This document shows positions 12,201-23,245 of a stretch of 64,000 nt of DNA, in pieces. The DNA lies in contig CAMTDV010000007.1 in assembly GCA_947069175.1 (NCBI GenBank), positions 52,900,083 through 52,964,082 of the forward strand, written 5' to 3'. Made by a program: the position numbers and the translations under genes. The notes beneath the pieces were generated by a model, which ran no database searches, was not told the origin of the DNA, and was given only the letters and a program-made list of their open reading frames with translations. The stretch is from Scalesia atractyloides. Lineage: Eukaryota; Streptophyta; Magnoliopsida; Asterales; Asteraceae. Numbering within the stretch: the first letter of the stretch is position 1; each line of letters starts with the position of its first letter.

Positions 12201-13490
12201 ATGTTATGGTCATAATAAATTTATTTTTAACCAACCCATCGTAAACAAAATGATATATAGAAGGAGGTGCATACAAATAATACAAGTTAAAATATAATAT
12301 TTTAAGTGACGTATCGAACTTGGAATTATATATAATTAAGAAGAATTATATATGGAATATATCCGACGATGGAGTCGTCGAGGCAAACGGGTGGAACCCG
12401 TCATGAGGTGTCATGGAACACATACGTATTACTCGTGCGAGGCACAAAGTGTAGCGGGCTGGGCCCGTGCTAGCAACACCTGCGTTGCAAGGTATAATGA
12501 AGTATATCTATCGTCATCATACATTGAGATGTATATCTAAACAAAATCAAAACTGAACAAGTCTTAGTAAGTAATTAAGACAAGAAACAAGAACAAGAAT
12601 CATTCAAAGACCAAAGTGTGTAACAAAACCTAACGCGTTTGTAGGTTGTAGTACGAAACCGGAGAAAGTATTCGAGTTAATCAGTTTAGCAGAAAGCAAA
12701 GTAGTGAGTTCATGTCCCCCTTTTCATCTTAAATGTTTTACTGCTTTACAACTATTGGGGGAAATACATGTTCAATGGTATGATAAGCTAAGGAATGAAA
12801 CAACTTAGATCATGTGCGAATAGGGTGGAACTTAAGCACCATTAATCTTATTTAAGACCACGGTACAAGGTTAGATCTAGCGGGTGTTGGCGAGTCCCCA
12901 CTCTTGGTCATGGACCCACACAGAAGAGTGCATTTGTCATCCCAGTCGAAGTTAATCGACAGAAATGTCTAGGTTTGGATTGCTTCCTACGTCGTCACAC
13001 ATATTAATGTCCTTGTAAAACATTAATGATCAACGATTTCATTGACGCTTTACATACCGGGTTTTGATACAAAATACTTATACATGTTGTGGATATAACG
13101 CATACAGTTAAAACACATGAACTCGCCAACTTTTGTTATTTTCAATTTAACATGTATTTCAGGTAATTAGTGAATCTTTGCAAGCAGTTAAATCAAGAAA
13201 CAGGCATCAAGTCTCCAATGCCACTTTTGAAGGATTTGTCCGGTATGTCCCGCCTACTTGCGGTGATATAAAGGACAAAACCTTATTATTTTAAAATCTT
13301 GTATTTTGGTCACTTAACAATTTGACAATTTAATGGTTTGTAACAATATACTTAACTTATGTTGCTTTGAACCAATTTCAGCAATGGCATATGGAGAATG
13401 TTTTATTCATATAGTTTGTTCACTTATGTTATATGCAATGAGAACCAATCAGATCACACCGTGCGCTTCCGCCTATGAGCGGGTGTGACA
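9264..13490 (+). repeat. Chromovirus 5' LTR (4,227 bp)
   Basis: Very long LTR, aligned by eye along its full length with 29741-34027; differences are mostly single bases and small indels. No long reading frame. An AT-rich stretch near 10075-10140 followed by a pyrimidine-rich zone near 10370-10560 would suit a promoter and transcript start. TAGTAGTAAGTTCC near 10567 is a possible 5' splice site of a leader intron (inference). Confidence 0.92.
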
Positions 13491-13505
13491 GATTGGTATC
13501 AGAGC
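13491..13505 (+). other. Chromovirus primer-binding site (tRNA-iMet)
   Basis: GATTGGTATCAGAGC follows the LTR; TGGTATCAGAGC at 13494-13505 complements the 3' end of initiator tRNA-Met. It shows the element runs on the plus strand. Confidence 0.93.
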
Positions 13506-13766
13506 TTCGATTGTTGTGAACCAGGATTCCTTCTCGAGTCTAGTCTACAATCACTTGGATCCTCTCATGAAAACAATTTTTCATCAACAAAGGGTTTTCA
13601 TTGCATAACTATTTCAAAAGATCCACTACATAAACTCATTTTACAAAATAATGCAAGGACATTATGGGACTTAGTATACAATGGATAGACACAGAACACT
13701 AAGTTGATTCACTCAAAACAAATAGCACAACTTAAATCTGATAATATGTGATGCCTGCATTTTGTG

Positions 13767-13852
<86 letters not shown>

Positions 13853-13853
13853 G

Positions 13854-13885
<32 letters not shown>

Positions 13886-13940
13886 TATGTTAAATAACAA
13901 TTAATTATACATGTTGTACCAACCCTTTTTCCAGGTCGCT
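13506..13940 (+). other. Leader with (TA)n microsatellite and acceptor-like site
   Basis: Untranslated leader. An almost pure (TA)n tract, broken by a few ACG and ATG interruptions, covers about 13769-13888. Just before the acidic ORF, TTTTTCCAG/GTCGCT (about 13926-13940) has the form of a 3' splice site, so a leader intron may be removed here. No gene. Confidence 0.6.
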
Positions 13941-14930
13941 ATGTCCTCAGCAGAAAGTGGGGTTTACGACGATCATGACCCCATGAAGGTCGACTCAGAC
14001 GGTGAGCTTGGACCCATCGTTCACTACATCTCATCAGACAGCGAGTCGGGGCCGGAGGAGGACCCCGACTTCGTAGCAGAGGCAGACGTCCCTCTGGTGG
14101 ACGACGTATTAGCCTTGCCTCCCCAGCACCACCAGCAGATTATCATAGGCCACCCGGAGGGTGAGCACCTTGTAGAGATTCTTCCGATTGACGCCATCCC
14201 TCTTGCTGCATGGCCACTTGCTATTGAGATATCAGATGACGAGAACGAGGTCCCGATATTTCATGTGGACCACTTGGATGAGGACCTTGGCGATGGAGAG
14301 GTGCTCGACATTGCTATCTTAGAGGTATCCTCCCCCATCGTCTCCGTCGCGGCTATCTCATCATCAGATGAGAGCGACCACGTGTCCTCAGCTGCTATCC
14401 GCCGACTCGGGCTTCGGGCGGAAGCCACTGACAGCAGCTTTGACACCCCACCCATCGCTACACCGACACCTACACCTGTTCCCACCCATACACCCTTCCA
14501 TACCCCATGCCCTCCATTGAGAGTACCACCCCTATGTCTAGACCCGTAGGAGGCACTGCTCGGACCAGATCGATCCCTTACCAGGAGGCTTTTGGCTCCC
14601 GTCACCCACCTTTTTCTGGACAGTCCTATATACCCCCATCCCCACGCTTTGAGGCGGGACCATCCCGGGTGCCGACCAGCCCTACCCCACACTCACTACC
14701 ACATGTTATGACCACATCTGACACTTATCATCCCCACCACTATGACCCTTTCTCCAAAGATAGCTGGATCCGCTCCCTGGAGCATCAGATCCAGACCCTA
14801 CGTCAGAGGGTCTGCAACCTGGAGAGGCAGGCGGTTATCATGCCTCCAACACCACCTCCCATGCCATCCAATGGCCACGCTGCTCGTATCCTAATGCTCG
14901 AACAACAAATTTGAATCCTTCTACGCCGTG
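13941..14930 (+). pseudogene. Acidic leader ORF of the chromovirus, split by the nested element
   Basis: The ATG at 13941 (MSSAESGVYDDHDPMKVDSD) follows an acceptor-like CAG. About 200 residues are rich in Asp, Glu and Ser with short Pro/Thr tracts (TPTPTPVPTHTP). A frameshift near 14510-14549 moves the reading to the frame ending at 14914. That part ends in a coiled-coil-like segment (SLEHQIQTLRQRVCNLERQ). The nested element then interrupts the frame; the remainder resumes at 24471 (REFEQEVIHLRSLI) and stops with TAG at 24543-24545. No enzyme motif is present. I know similar acidic ORFs before gag in Asteraceae gypsy elements; their role is not known to me. Confidence 0.7.
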
Positions 14931-16020
14931 TGCGGTTTCACACCCCGACCCGCAGCGGAAAAGGTGACCGGGGCATGATTGGGTTATCATCAAAGCTCAT
15001 AACATTTATTATACGTTTCATATTCATTAATACACTTTAATGGAAAATTACAATCAATATTACAACATGTCCTAAATATCAATCTAGGCTTCATTGTTTT
15101 CTTCTAAGGCATTTCCTATGTTTTCCTTGCTTCATCCTGTTCACCTGTATCATGTGTAAAAGGGTTTTTGGATCAACAAAAAGTTGGCGAGTGAATCCTA
15201 TGGAAAACATTTGAACAAGTTTATTTAATTGATTATAAAATAGAGTGCACAACCACACATGAGTAAAAATAGATGTAAACTTATTCACCAATCAAATTAA
15301 TATTAAACAATACACACATGAACAATAATGGATCGTTTAGAGGCACGCGTTGCTCAACTCGTCTCTCACGAGGAACTAATGGGCCTAATTAATGAATTGC
15401 ATAAACTGGACAATAGGAAATACATAACTACAAACAATATAAACTCAATAATACACACATGAACAATAATGGATTTGTTTTGAGGTACGCGTTGCTCAAC
15501 TCGTCTACCACGAGGAACTGATGGGCTTAATGAATGATTTTCATATAAGTTGACAAATTGAAATACATAACCACAACAATATAAACAATCTAAGTTTAGA
15601 TCACAATATGGTATGGCACAAGTTTAAATAAACGAGTTAATTATTTTGTGACACATGACACACCTCAAAACGTGTAATTAAAAAGGGGGAGTTGTAAGAT
15701 TCACTCACAGTGGGTGCGTTCGGTTGATGATGTTGAATGCACGCGAAGTGGTTTTAACCACGAGTGAAATTAACCTAGATAATGGCATAATGTTTCGGTA
15801 AGTAAACGGATTTTATTAATCCATTTTAGTAGGATTGTTGGGTGTATTTTTGTGAGTTTAAGGCTATTTTCTAACCTTAAAAATGTTATTTTTAAGTATT
15901 TTTAATTATTTTTAATTAAAATAAATAAATAAAAATAATAAAAAAAGTTGACTTTTTTGACCGTTGACCGTTGACCTTTGACCTTGACTGTTTGACCGGT
16001 TCGTATGCGTGTAAGTGTGC

Positions 16021-16093
16021 GCTGAGTGAGGCTCGAACCCGAGACCTCCCGTACGCGTGCACGCAGCTCTACCAACTGAGCTACGTGTCTAAC
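16021..16093 (-). ncRNA. tRNA-like module a (3' LTR)
   Basis: Read on the minus strand: GGTTAGACAC, then TAGCTCAGTTGG (A-box match, plus 16072-16083), then GGTTCGAGCC (B-box match, 16030-16039). A D-arm is clear (GCTC, loop AGTTGGTA, GAGC). The T-arm is replaced by a longer hairpin (GAGG-t-CTCG / CGAGCCTC). It is tRNA-derived; a normal anticodon stem cannot be drawn, so it is unlikely to be a working tRNA. Confidence 0.7.
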
Positions 16094-16180
16094 CCGAAAT
16101 ATTTCTGTTTTAATTATATTTATATATTAATTAGATTAATCCGAAAATCAGCTTATTTCTAAAAAGATTTTAATCAGTGA

Positions 16181-16258
16181 CTCGGTGCGCTCCACAGGTC
16201 TCGAACCCGGGACCTGTGGTTTAGGTTAACACACAGTCCACCGCTGGACTGTGTGTTT
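16181..16258 (-). ncRNA. tRNA-like module b (3' LTR)
   Basis: Two strong hairpins on the minus strand. The first, 16228-16257, has a perfect 13-bp stem with the loop GCGG inside an A-box-like CCAGCGGTGG. The second, 16192-16219, has a perfect 9-bp stem (CCACAGGTC / GACCTGTGG) whose loop holds GGTTCGAGAC, a B-box. A T5 run lies about 25 nt beyond, where a Pol III terminator would be. Confidence 0.65.
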
Positions 16259-16349
16259 AACTTGTTATATAAACCGATTTTTATTATACTTAAATACAAA
16301 CTAAGTATTTTCATTTCTGACTTATTTAAAAAGTTAGATAATTGTCCGG

Positions 16350-16427
16350 ATCGGTGCAGTAGACCGGACTCGAACTCGTGACGTGTGATTAAACATTCAC
16401 ACAGTCCACCACTGGACTGTGTGTCTA
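16350..16427 (-). ncRNA. tRNA-like module c (3' LTR)
   Basis: Same plan as module b: an 11-bp perfect hairpin (16398-16423) around CCAGTGGTGG, then GAGTTCGAGTCC (B-box-like) at about 16366-16377 in a weaker stem. It starts GTTAGACACACAG like b and d. A T5 run follows within about 25 nt on the minus strand. Confidence 0.6.
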
Positions 16428-16519
16428 ACTTGGTTATTATTCCGGTTATTAATAAACTTAACATGTACAGCGGAGACTCCGGTTCGGTTAACAAAAAAAG
16501 ACATTTTTATTAAGGCAAG

Positions 16520-16598
16520 CATGCGTGGAACAAGATTCGAACTCGAGACGTTTACGTGTTTAATGTGCACACAGTCCACCGCTGGACTGTGTGTCTAA
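16520..16598 (-). ncRNA. tRNA-like module d (3' LTR)
   Basis: An 11-bp perfect hairpin (16568-16593) around CCAGCGGTGG, then GAGTTCGAATC (B-box-like, 16534-16544). A T7 run follows about 25 nt beyond on the minus strand. Module starts d, c, b and a are 171, 169 and 165 nt apart, so the modules form a tandem array. Confidence 0.6.
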
Positions 16599-17297
16599 CC
16601 CGAGTTATAACTTGATTTTAATTAAACTTATATGTTACCGAAACTTCGTCTTCTTCGTTAGATTTTAACCAGAATCGGAAGTCCGACTGGTTCGATGTTT
16701 TAATCGTGTTCTTTAGTGTTTTGAGGTTAATTACAGATGAGATATGAATAAAAAGAAAGAGAATTAGGCGTAAGGTATACCGACTGGACTTCTCTGTTTC
16801 TCCGGCAGAACTCTGGTGACAGCAAAAGATTCCGGCGTCGTGTGTCTTGCGGCAGAGAGTCTTCAGCAAGCTTGAAAAGGATGTGGGTGACTTCGGTATA
16901 AGCTCAGGGGTTCAGTAAGGCTCAGAAGTGAAGGGTTCGGTTTTCCGGCGATGTGCAGAAGTTTTCCGGCGAATGGAATTACGTCGGGTAAAGGTGCGGT
17001 TTTGAGCGAAAAAGCTTGCAGAGGTTCGAGGAGGTATTTATAAGGCTGGTTATCTATGAATTTGGTCCAATTTCCGACTTGATTCAAAGTCATTACGTTT
17101 TCCGGCGGTTATAGTTTGTGTCGCGGACTCAGACGTCGGTTATAACCGATGTCCTAGTAAATGTTTACGTTATAACTGAAGATATCGTAATTTCTTGGCG
17201 AGTTAGTCGGGATTTCCGACGCCTGAAATTTGGGCGCCGGTTTTGAATTCGAGAATCATGATATGAATTAATTGATTCTAATAATTAACAAAGAACA

Positions 17298-17381
17298 CTA
17301 GTGGCGCAGTGGTTGAGTGTGTGTGCGGTAAGACTTTGCGGGACCGGTTGACTGACCCGGGTTCGAAACCCGGCAGAACCA
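17298..17381 (+). ncRNA. tRNA-like module e (3' LTR, opposite strand)
   Basis: The best tRNA match in the LTR, on the plus strand (antisense to the element). TGGCGCAGTGG (17302-17312) is a perfect A-box and GGTTCGAAACC (17360-17370) a perfect B-box. The T-arm is canonical (CCGGG, seven-base loop TTCGAAA, CCCGG). It ends GAACCA, and TTTT follows at 17382-17385, a Pol III terminator. The A-box resembles plant elongator tRNA-Met. The middle is too irregular for me to assign an anticodon. Either a tRNA pseudogene or the head of a SINE-like sequence. Confidence 0.65.
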
Positions 17382-17565
17382 TTTTATTTTTATTTCATTA
17401 TTTTTAACAATTTTTCAAAAACAAATTATATATTCCAATATAATAATTAATTATGTATCATTTAAAATTAATTTGGGCATTAAATAAGCCACGAAATTTT
17501 AAACTGATTGTTCGGTTAATAAACGGAGCGGGTTTGGTAAAATCCGTTTTTTTACGGATGTTACA

Positions 17566-17602
17566 GTATCCCCTGCTTTTTAGAAATTTCGTCCCGAAAT
17601 TT
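17566..17602 (-). other. Nested element polypurine tract and pre-PPT palindrome
   Basis: On the minus strand, AAAAAGCAGGGGATAC abuts the 3' LTR and is the likely plus-strand primer. Just before it is a palindrome, AAATTTCG-GGA-CGAAATTT (17584-17602). The resident chromovirus has the same structure at 29704-29722. Confidence 0.8.
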
Positions 17603-17869
17603 AAGTAGTGATATATTTGACTAAAAGAATGATGGTGTTTAGTTTGACAGTTACATGCTTAGAAAAAGTAAGGGTTTAAGTTTTTGTTTGAGGCGGTAAC
17701 GTTCCTTATAAGGGTTAAGTACCCCCATTACAGGAATCGCTTTTTGTTGCCTACTGTAAAAGTATTGATAAGCAGAGTTGATTCGCTAAATATGATATCA
17801 TGCATAAGAGTTTGGATATGTTTGGAAGGATATGGTTATATCCTAAGGCAAAACTTCTAATACTACAAC

Positions 17870-19620
17870 CTACATGGAACTTCTCATAACCATCTAACAA
17901 TACCTCTGATCCTTTGACAAGAATACTTATATATAGGAAGTACCAGCGGCGTATCCACCATATTCTTGTCAAATTTTCATTGGTTTTATCAGTAAGTTAT
18001 GATTGGTTCTATGACTATAGAACATAAATAAACACAACAACTAATATTTGAATCCACATTCTGGTAGCATATATGTTTGAATGGTGACAGTTCCTCTCTC
18101 GTTTGTTATGATGGAGAGGTTAGTTTATGTAGAAATAGAACACAGTCCAATTTCTTTAAATGGCGAGAGATATGAATGTAACACAAATTTCAACCAAGGC
18201 AATACTAAATCCTACATGGAACTTCTCATAACCGCCTGATAATGCCTCTGATCCTTTGGCAAGAATACTTATATATAGGAAGTACCAGCGGCGTATCCAC
18301 CATATTCTTGCCAAATTTTCATTGGTTTTATCCACAAGTTATGATTAGTTACCAAGAATCTACTAAATCCTACATAGAACTTCTCATAACCGTCTGACAA
18401 TGCCTCTGATCCTTTGACAAGAATACTTATATATAGGAAGTACCAGCGGCGTATCCACCATATTCTTGTCAAATTTTCATTGGTTTTATCAGTAAATTAT
18501 GATTAGTCCTATGTGACTCTACAACCAATACAACAAACACAAAATACTGAAAATAAAAAAATGTCTGTGCGATCAAGGCTCAAACAAACGGAGCCGATCG
18601 TATTGCATGTACTGAAAATGAAAATGTCTGTGCGATCAAGGCTCAATCAAGCGGAGCCGATCGTATTGCATGTACTGAAAATAATAAACTTAATCTAAAC
18701 AACAATCACACAAACAGCCTATACATTGAACCTCTCATAACCGCCTGATAATGCCTCCGATCATTTGACAAGAATACTTATATATAGGAAGTACCAGCGG
18801 CGTATCCACCATATTCTTGTCAAATTTTCATTGACTTTATCCACAAGTTATGATTAGTTCTATGTGACTCTACTACAAACACAACAACCACAAAATACTG
18901 ATAATGAAAATGTCTGTGCGATCAAGGCTCAATCAAACGGAGCCGATCGTATTGCATGTACTGAAAATGAAAATGTCTGTGCGATCAAGGCTCAATCAAG
19001 CGAAGCCGATCGTATTGCATGTACTGAAAATAATAAACTTAATCTAAACAACAATCACACAAACAGCCTATACATGGAACCTCTCATAACCGCCTGATAA
19101 TGCCTCCGATCCTTTTACAAGAATACTTATATATAGGAAGTACCAGTGGCGTATCCACCATATTCTTGTCAAATTTTCATTGACTTTATCCACAAGTTAT
19201 GATTAGTTCTATGTGACTCTACTACAAACACAACAACCACAAGATACTAATAATGAAAATGTCTGTGCGATCAAGGCTCAATCAAACGGAGCCGATCGTA
19301 TTGCATGTACTGAAAATGAAAAATGTCTGTGCGATCAAGGCTCAATCAAACGGAGCCGATCGTATGTGGGCACGCCAGGTTCAACCTCATAATGAAATGG
19401 GGAACATGCTCAACGCTCATAATGTAATGGGGAGCGGCGGCCTATGAAATTGCATGTACTGAAAATAATAAACAATAATTACTCAAACAGTTTACACATG
19501 GAACCTCTCATAACCGCCAGATAATGCTTCTGATCCTTTGACAAGAATACTTATATATAGGAAGTACCAGCGGCGTATCCACCATATTCTTGTCAAAGTT
19601 TCATTAGCTTTATCCTTAAG
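17870..19620 (-). repeat. Six hairpin repeats and paired 63-bp repeats
   Basis: Six copies of a 61-nt hairpin lie at 17913-17973, 18255-18315, 18413-18473, 18764-18824, 19113-19173 and 19537-19597. Stems are TTTGACAAGAATA / TATTCTTGTCAAA; copy 2 has TTTGGCAAG / CTTGCCAAA, a paired change. Loops of 35 nt are nearly invariant. Between copies 3-4, 4-5 and 5-6 lie pairs of a 63-bp unit (starting at 18561, 18910 and 19259) containing GATC-aa-GGCTC / GAGCC-GATC. Together they form a higher-order repeat of about 349 bp. Short open frames here are the repeat read through. Confidence 0.85.
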
Positions 19621-21051
19621 TTATGATTGGTTCTATGTGATTCTAAAACATAAAGAAAAACATAAAACAAAACGATAGGAGTTGAATCTGGATTTTCGGT
19701 GAAGAGGACTAGTTGGGTATCTTCGTTTGGGCCGTCATTATCTTCGACAGGATTGGCGTTGATGTTGAAGACTCTTCCTCTTGTTGGTGGCCTCGCGGTT
19801 GGGTTTTCTTGGTTTACTTGGTTAACTGGGTTTGATTGGGCTTGAGCGTTTATGATGTTAACTAATCGAGGGCACGTGTTTCTAAAGTGGGTAGGGTCGC
19901 CACAATTGAAACAAGCTCGAACATATGGGAACATGGGGTATTGGGGTTGTTGATAGGTTTGGACCATGTTTTGAGTAAGGGAAGAGATTTGGTTTTGAAA
20001 GGTGCGTCAAACCTTGCTCAAATGACCATAGCGTCCACAAGTTGCACATAGTCGACAAGGTAAGGTAAGGGGATGGTGATAAAAACAGTTGTTGCATCGA
20101 GGGTGAGGTCCAAGATATGGTTTCTTATTTGGGTAAGTTGAGTTGGGTGCCACTTGAGTGATTGGGATAGCTTGGATTGGTATGGCTTGTTAAACTGGTT
20201 GATTACGTTGGGTAGCAGCGAAAAGTTGCCCGTCTCTTTTTCTCTTAGAAGTGGGTTGAGAAGGGGATTCGGTTTGGGTGGAGTCGGAGGTTTCAGTCGA
20301 TGCTTTATCCTTCTTCTTCTCCTCCTTGAAGTCTTTGTTCCGGATTCGGTTCTCGGTGAGCTCTGTAGCTAACTCCATTGCCGCTTCCAATGTTGCAGGC
20401 GTGGTAGTTATTACAGAGTCTTGAATCTTTGACGGAAGACCACGAATGTAGTGCTCGATCAAACGGTAGAGGGGAGTGAACATGTTGGGAACCATTTGAT
20501 GTAACTCGAGGAATCTTTTGTTGTATGTGGTGTGGTCTCCTTTCTTTTGCTTCAACGAATAAAATTCATCTTCTAATTTCTTGATTTCGCTCCTTGGGCA
20601 AAATCGTCTGGTCATGATTTCCTTCAATTCATTCCAAGTTAAAGTCATAGCATCTTCAACACCTCGCTTGGCCTTCTCTGTATTCCACCAAGTAAGTGCT
20701 ATCCCATATAATCGACCGGTAGCATATCGCATTTTGCGATCATCGGGCAATCGCAATTTAGAAAAGTGTTCTCCATCTCTTCAAACCAATAGAGGAGAGC
20801 GGTGACACCTTCAGTCCCTTTGTATTTTGGAGGGTCGCATGATTTGAAATGCTTGTAGGTGCATTTAGTGGTAGTTGGGGAGAGTTGATAACGTTTTGAT
20901 TTTCTTGATTGGCAGGATTAGCGGTAAGTGCTTGTTGGACTTGGATTACAATGTTGGGTATTACGGCAGCCATTTGTTGAGCGATTAGGGCAGCCATGCG
21001 CTCGCGGGCTTTTCCTGCTCTCATCTTCCTACGGGCGAGGTTAGAAGACAT
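19593..21051 (-). pseudogene. gag of the nested element, degraded
   Basis: Reads on the minus strand from the ATG at 21051 (MSSNLARRKMRAGKARERM). The N-terminal part has an Ala/Gln-rich stretch. Frameshifts near 20756-20860 lead to a typical gypsy gag core at 20190-20756 (GIALTWWNTEKAKRG, then LEDEFYSLKQKKGD, then YIRGLPSKIQDSV). The C-terminal part at 19593-19967 has a CCHC knuckle, CFNCGDPTHFRNTC, near 19900. It would form particles that package RNA. No protease or pol follows; hairpin repeat 6 overlaps the end of the frame. Confidence 0.8.
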
Positions 21052-21815
21052 CTACAAGGAATACATGTCAAGAGTATGAGTTGGATGTTTTTGGGTTCAT
21101 GGGTCGCACTAGGAATGAACATTCATAAAATAATTATAGAAAATAAATCTACTACATCCATAGGATGTCTTGGGCTTTGCTCTCCATTAGGCCCTACATG
21201 CCGCCATACTTCACCTTCGTAATCATGTGGGCCCCCATGAATACCAGGTTTTTCATATGGTTCGCATGTGTTAGCCTGGTTGCGTACACTAAAACCCGGA
21301 GAAAATCGAGAAATATGTATACAACGTGTGATATTCGGAATGTATCCAGGTGTAGACACGGTGACACCTCAAAGTGGGTTAGTTCGAACGACGTTTGGTG
21401 TGACATGCTTTGGCCTAATAGGTCCTTCGTACTCTCATCGTTAGTCCCCAGGTAGGCAAACTGGTCCGTTATATTGGATTTATACGAATGCCAACCTAGA
21501 CAGGACGTTCCGACTACCGGTACTTGTACCCTTCCAGTTACTACATGCCCGTCGCAGAACTTACTTTGATGAGATTTGAAAATTGCAACAAAATCTTTGA
21601 ATAACAAATGTATGAAGATGAATTGAATATATGAACATTGATATATGTATAATGAATGTGTATGTAAGTATGTATGTTTGACTGTAAATATAAACAAATA
21701 TGAAACAAATAAATATCATAAGTTTGTATGTAACCACCTAATCAATTAAAATTTAGGCAGACTATAGTATAGGCTCTAAGGGTCTAATAACCTATCCTAT
21801 ATCCCTATAGTCATG

Positions 21816-21827
21816 GCTCTGATACCA
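21816..21827 (-). other. Nested element primer-binding site (tRNA-iMet)
   Basis: On the minus strand TGGTATCAGAGC follows the 5' LTR after a three-base spacer. Same primer tRNA as the resident chromovirus. Confidence 0.92.
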
Positions 21828-22916
21828 ATCTGTCACACCCCGAACCGCAGCGGAAAAGGTGACCGGGGCATGATTGGGTTATCATCAAAGCTCATGACAT
21901 TTATTATACGTTTCATATTCATTAATACACTTTAATGGAAAATTACAATCAATATTACAACATGTCCTAAATATCAATCTAGGCTTCATTGTTTTCTTCT
22001 AAGGCATTTCCTATGTTTTCCTTGCTTCATCCTGTTCACGTGTATCATGTGTAAAAGGGTTTTTGGATCAACAAAAAGTTGGCGAGTGAATCCTATGGAA
22101 AACATTTGAACAAGTTTATTTAATTGCTTATAAAATAGAGTGCACAACCACACATGAGTAAAAATAGATGTAAACTTATTCACCAATCAAATTAATATTA
22201 AACAATACACACATGAACAATAATGGATCGTTTAGAGGCACGCGTTGCTCAACTCGTCTCTCACGAGGAACTGATGGGCCTAATTAATGAATTGCATAAA
22301 CTGGACAATATGAAATACATAACTACAAACAATATAAACTCAATAATATACACATGAACAATAATGGATTTGTTTTGAGGTACGCGTTGCTCAACTCGTC
22401 TACCACGAGGAACTGATGGGCTTAATGAATGATTTTCATATAAGTTGACAAATTGAAATACATAACCACAACAATATAAACAATCTAAGTTTAGATCACA
22501 ATATGGTATGGCACAAGTTTAAATAAACGAGTTAATTATTTTGTGACACATGACACACCCCAAAACGTGTAATTAAAAAGGGGGAGTTGTAAGATTCACT
22601 CACAGTGGGTGCGTTCGGTTGATGATGTTGAATGCACGCGAAGTGGTTTTAACCACGAGTGAAATTAACCTAGATAATGGCATAATGTTTCGGTAAGTAA
22701 ACGGATTTTATTAATCCATTTTAGTAGGATTGTTGGGTGTATTTTTGTGAGTTTAAGGCTATTTTCTAACCTTAAAAATGTTATTTTTAGGTATTTTTAA
22801 TTGATTTTTAATTAAAATAAATAAATAAAAATAATAAAAAAGTTGACTTTTTTGACCGTTGACCGTTGACCTTTGACCTTGACTGTTTGACCGGTTCGTA
22901 TGCGTGTAAGTGTGCG

Positions 22917-22988
22917 CTGAGTGAGGCTCGAACCCGAGACCTCCCGTACGCGTGCACGCAGCTCTACCAACTGAGCTACGTGTCTAAC
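22917..22988 (-). ncRNA. tRNA-like module a (5' LTR)
   Basis: Copy of 16021-16093, with the A-box TAGCTCAGTTGG and B-box GGTTCGAGCC unchanged. Confidence 0.7.
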
Positions 22989-23075
22989 CCGAAATATTTC
23001 TGTTTTTAATTATATTTATATATTAATTAGATTAATCCGAAAATCAGCTTATTTCTAAAAAGATTTTAATCAGTG

Positions 23076-23154
23076 ACTCGGTGCGCTCCACAGGTCTCGA
23101 ACCCGGGACCTGTGGTTTAGGTTAACACACAGTCCACCGCTGGACTGTGTGTTT
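23076..23154 (-). ncRNA. tRNA-like module b (5' LTR)
   Basis: Copy of 16181-16258. Both hairpins are intact. Confidence 0.65.
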
Positions 23155-23245
23155 AACTTGTTATATAAACCGATTTTTATTGTACTTAAATACAAACTAA
23201 GTATTTTTATTTCTGACTTATTTAAAAAGTTAGATAATTGTCCGG

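Larger units (their letters stand above)
14936..17565 (-). repeat. Nested element 3' LTR (2,630 bp)
   Basis: On the minus strand it starts TGTAACATCC. It carries four tRNA-like modules on the minus strand (16021-16598) and one on the plus strand (17298-17381). The rest is AT-rich with no coding frame; open frames at 16174-16494 and 16863-17093 recur in the other LTR and pass through the modules, so they are not called. Confidence 0.92.

Noticed and set aside
14261..14692. 143-residue minus-strand open frame
   Set aside because: Antisense shadow of the acidic leader ORF, which has the better protein features.
16021..16093. A functional tRNA gene
   Set aside because: A-box, B-box and D-arm are present, but no anticodon stem or acceptor pairing can be drawn; kept as tRNA-like.
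17751..18472. Minus-strand open frames with a repeated peptide starting MTRIWWIRRW
   Set aside because: They are the hairpin repeat read through; each copy stops soon after and no start or codon pattern supports a gene.
17870..19620. Regular repeats with unique stretches, resembling a CRISPR array
   Set aside because: Eukaryotic retrotransposon context, units of 61 and 63 bp in a 349-bp higher-order period, no uniform spacers and no cas genes.
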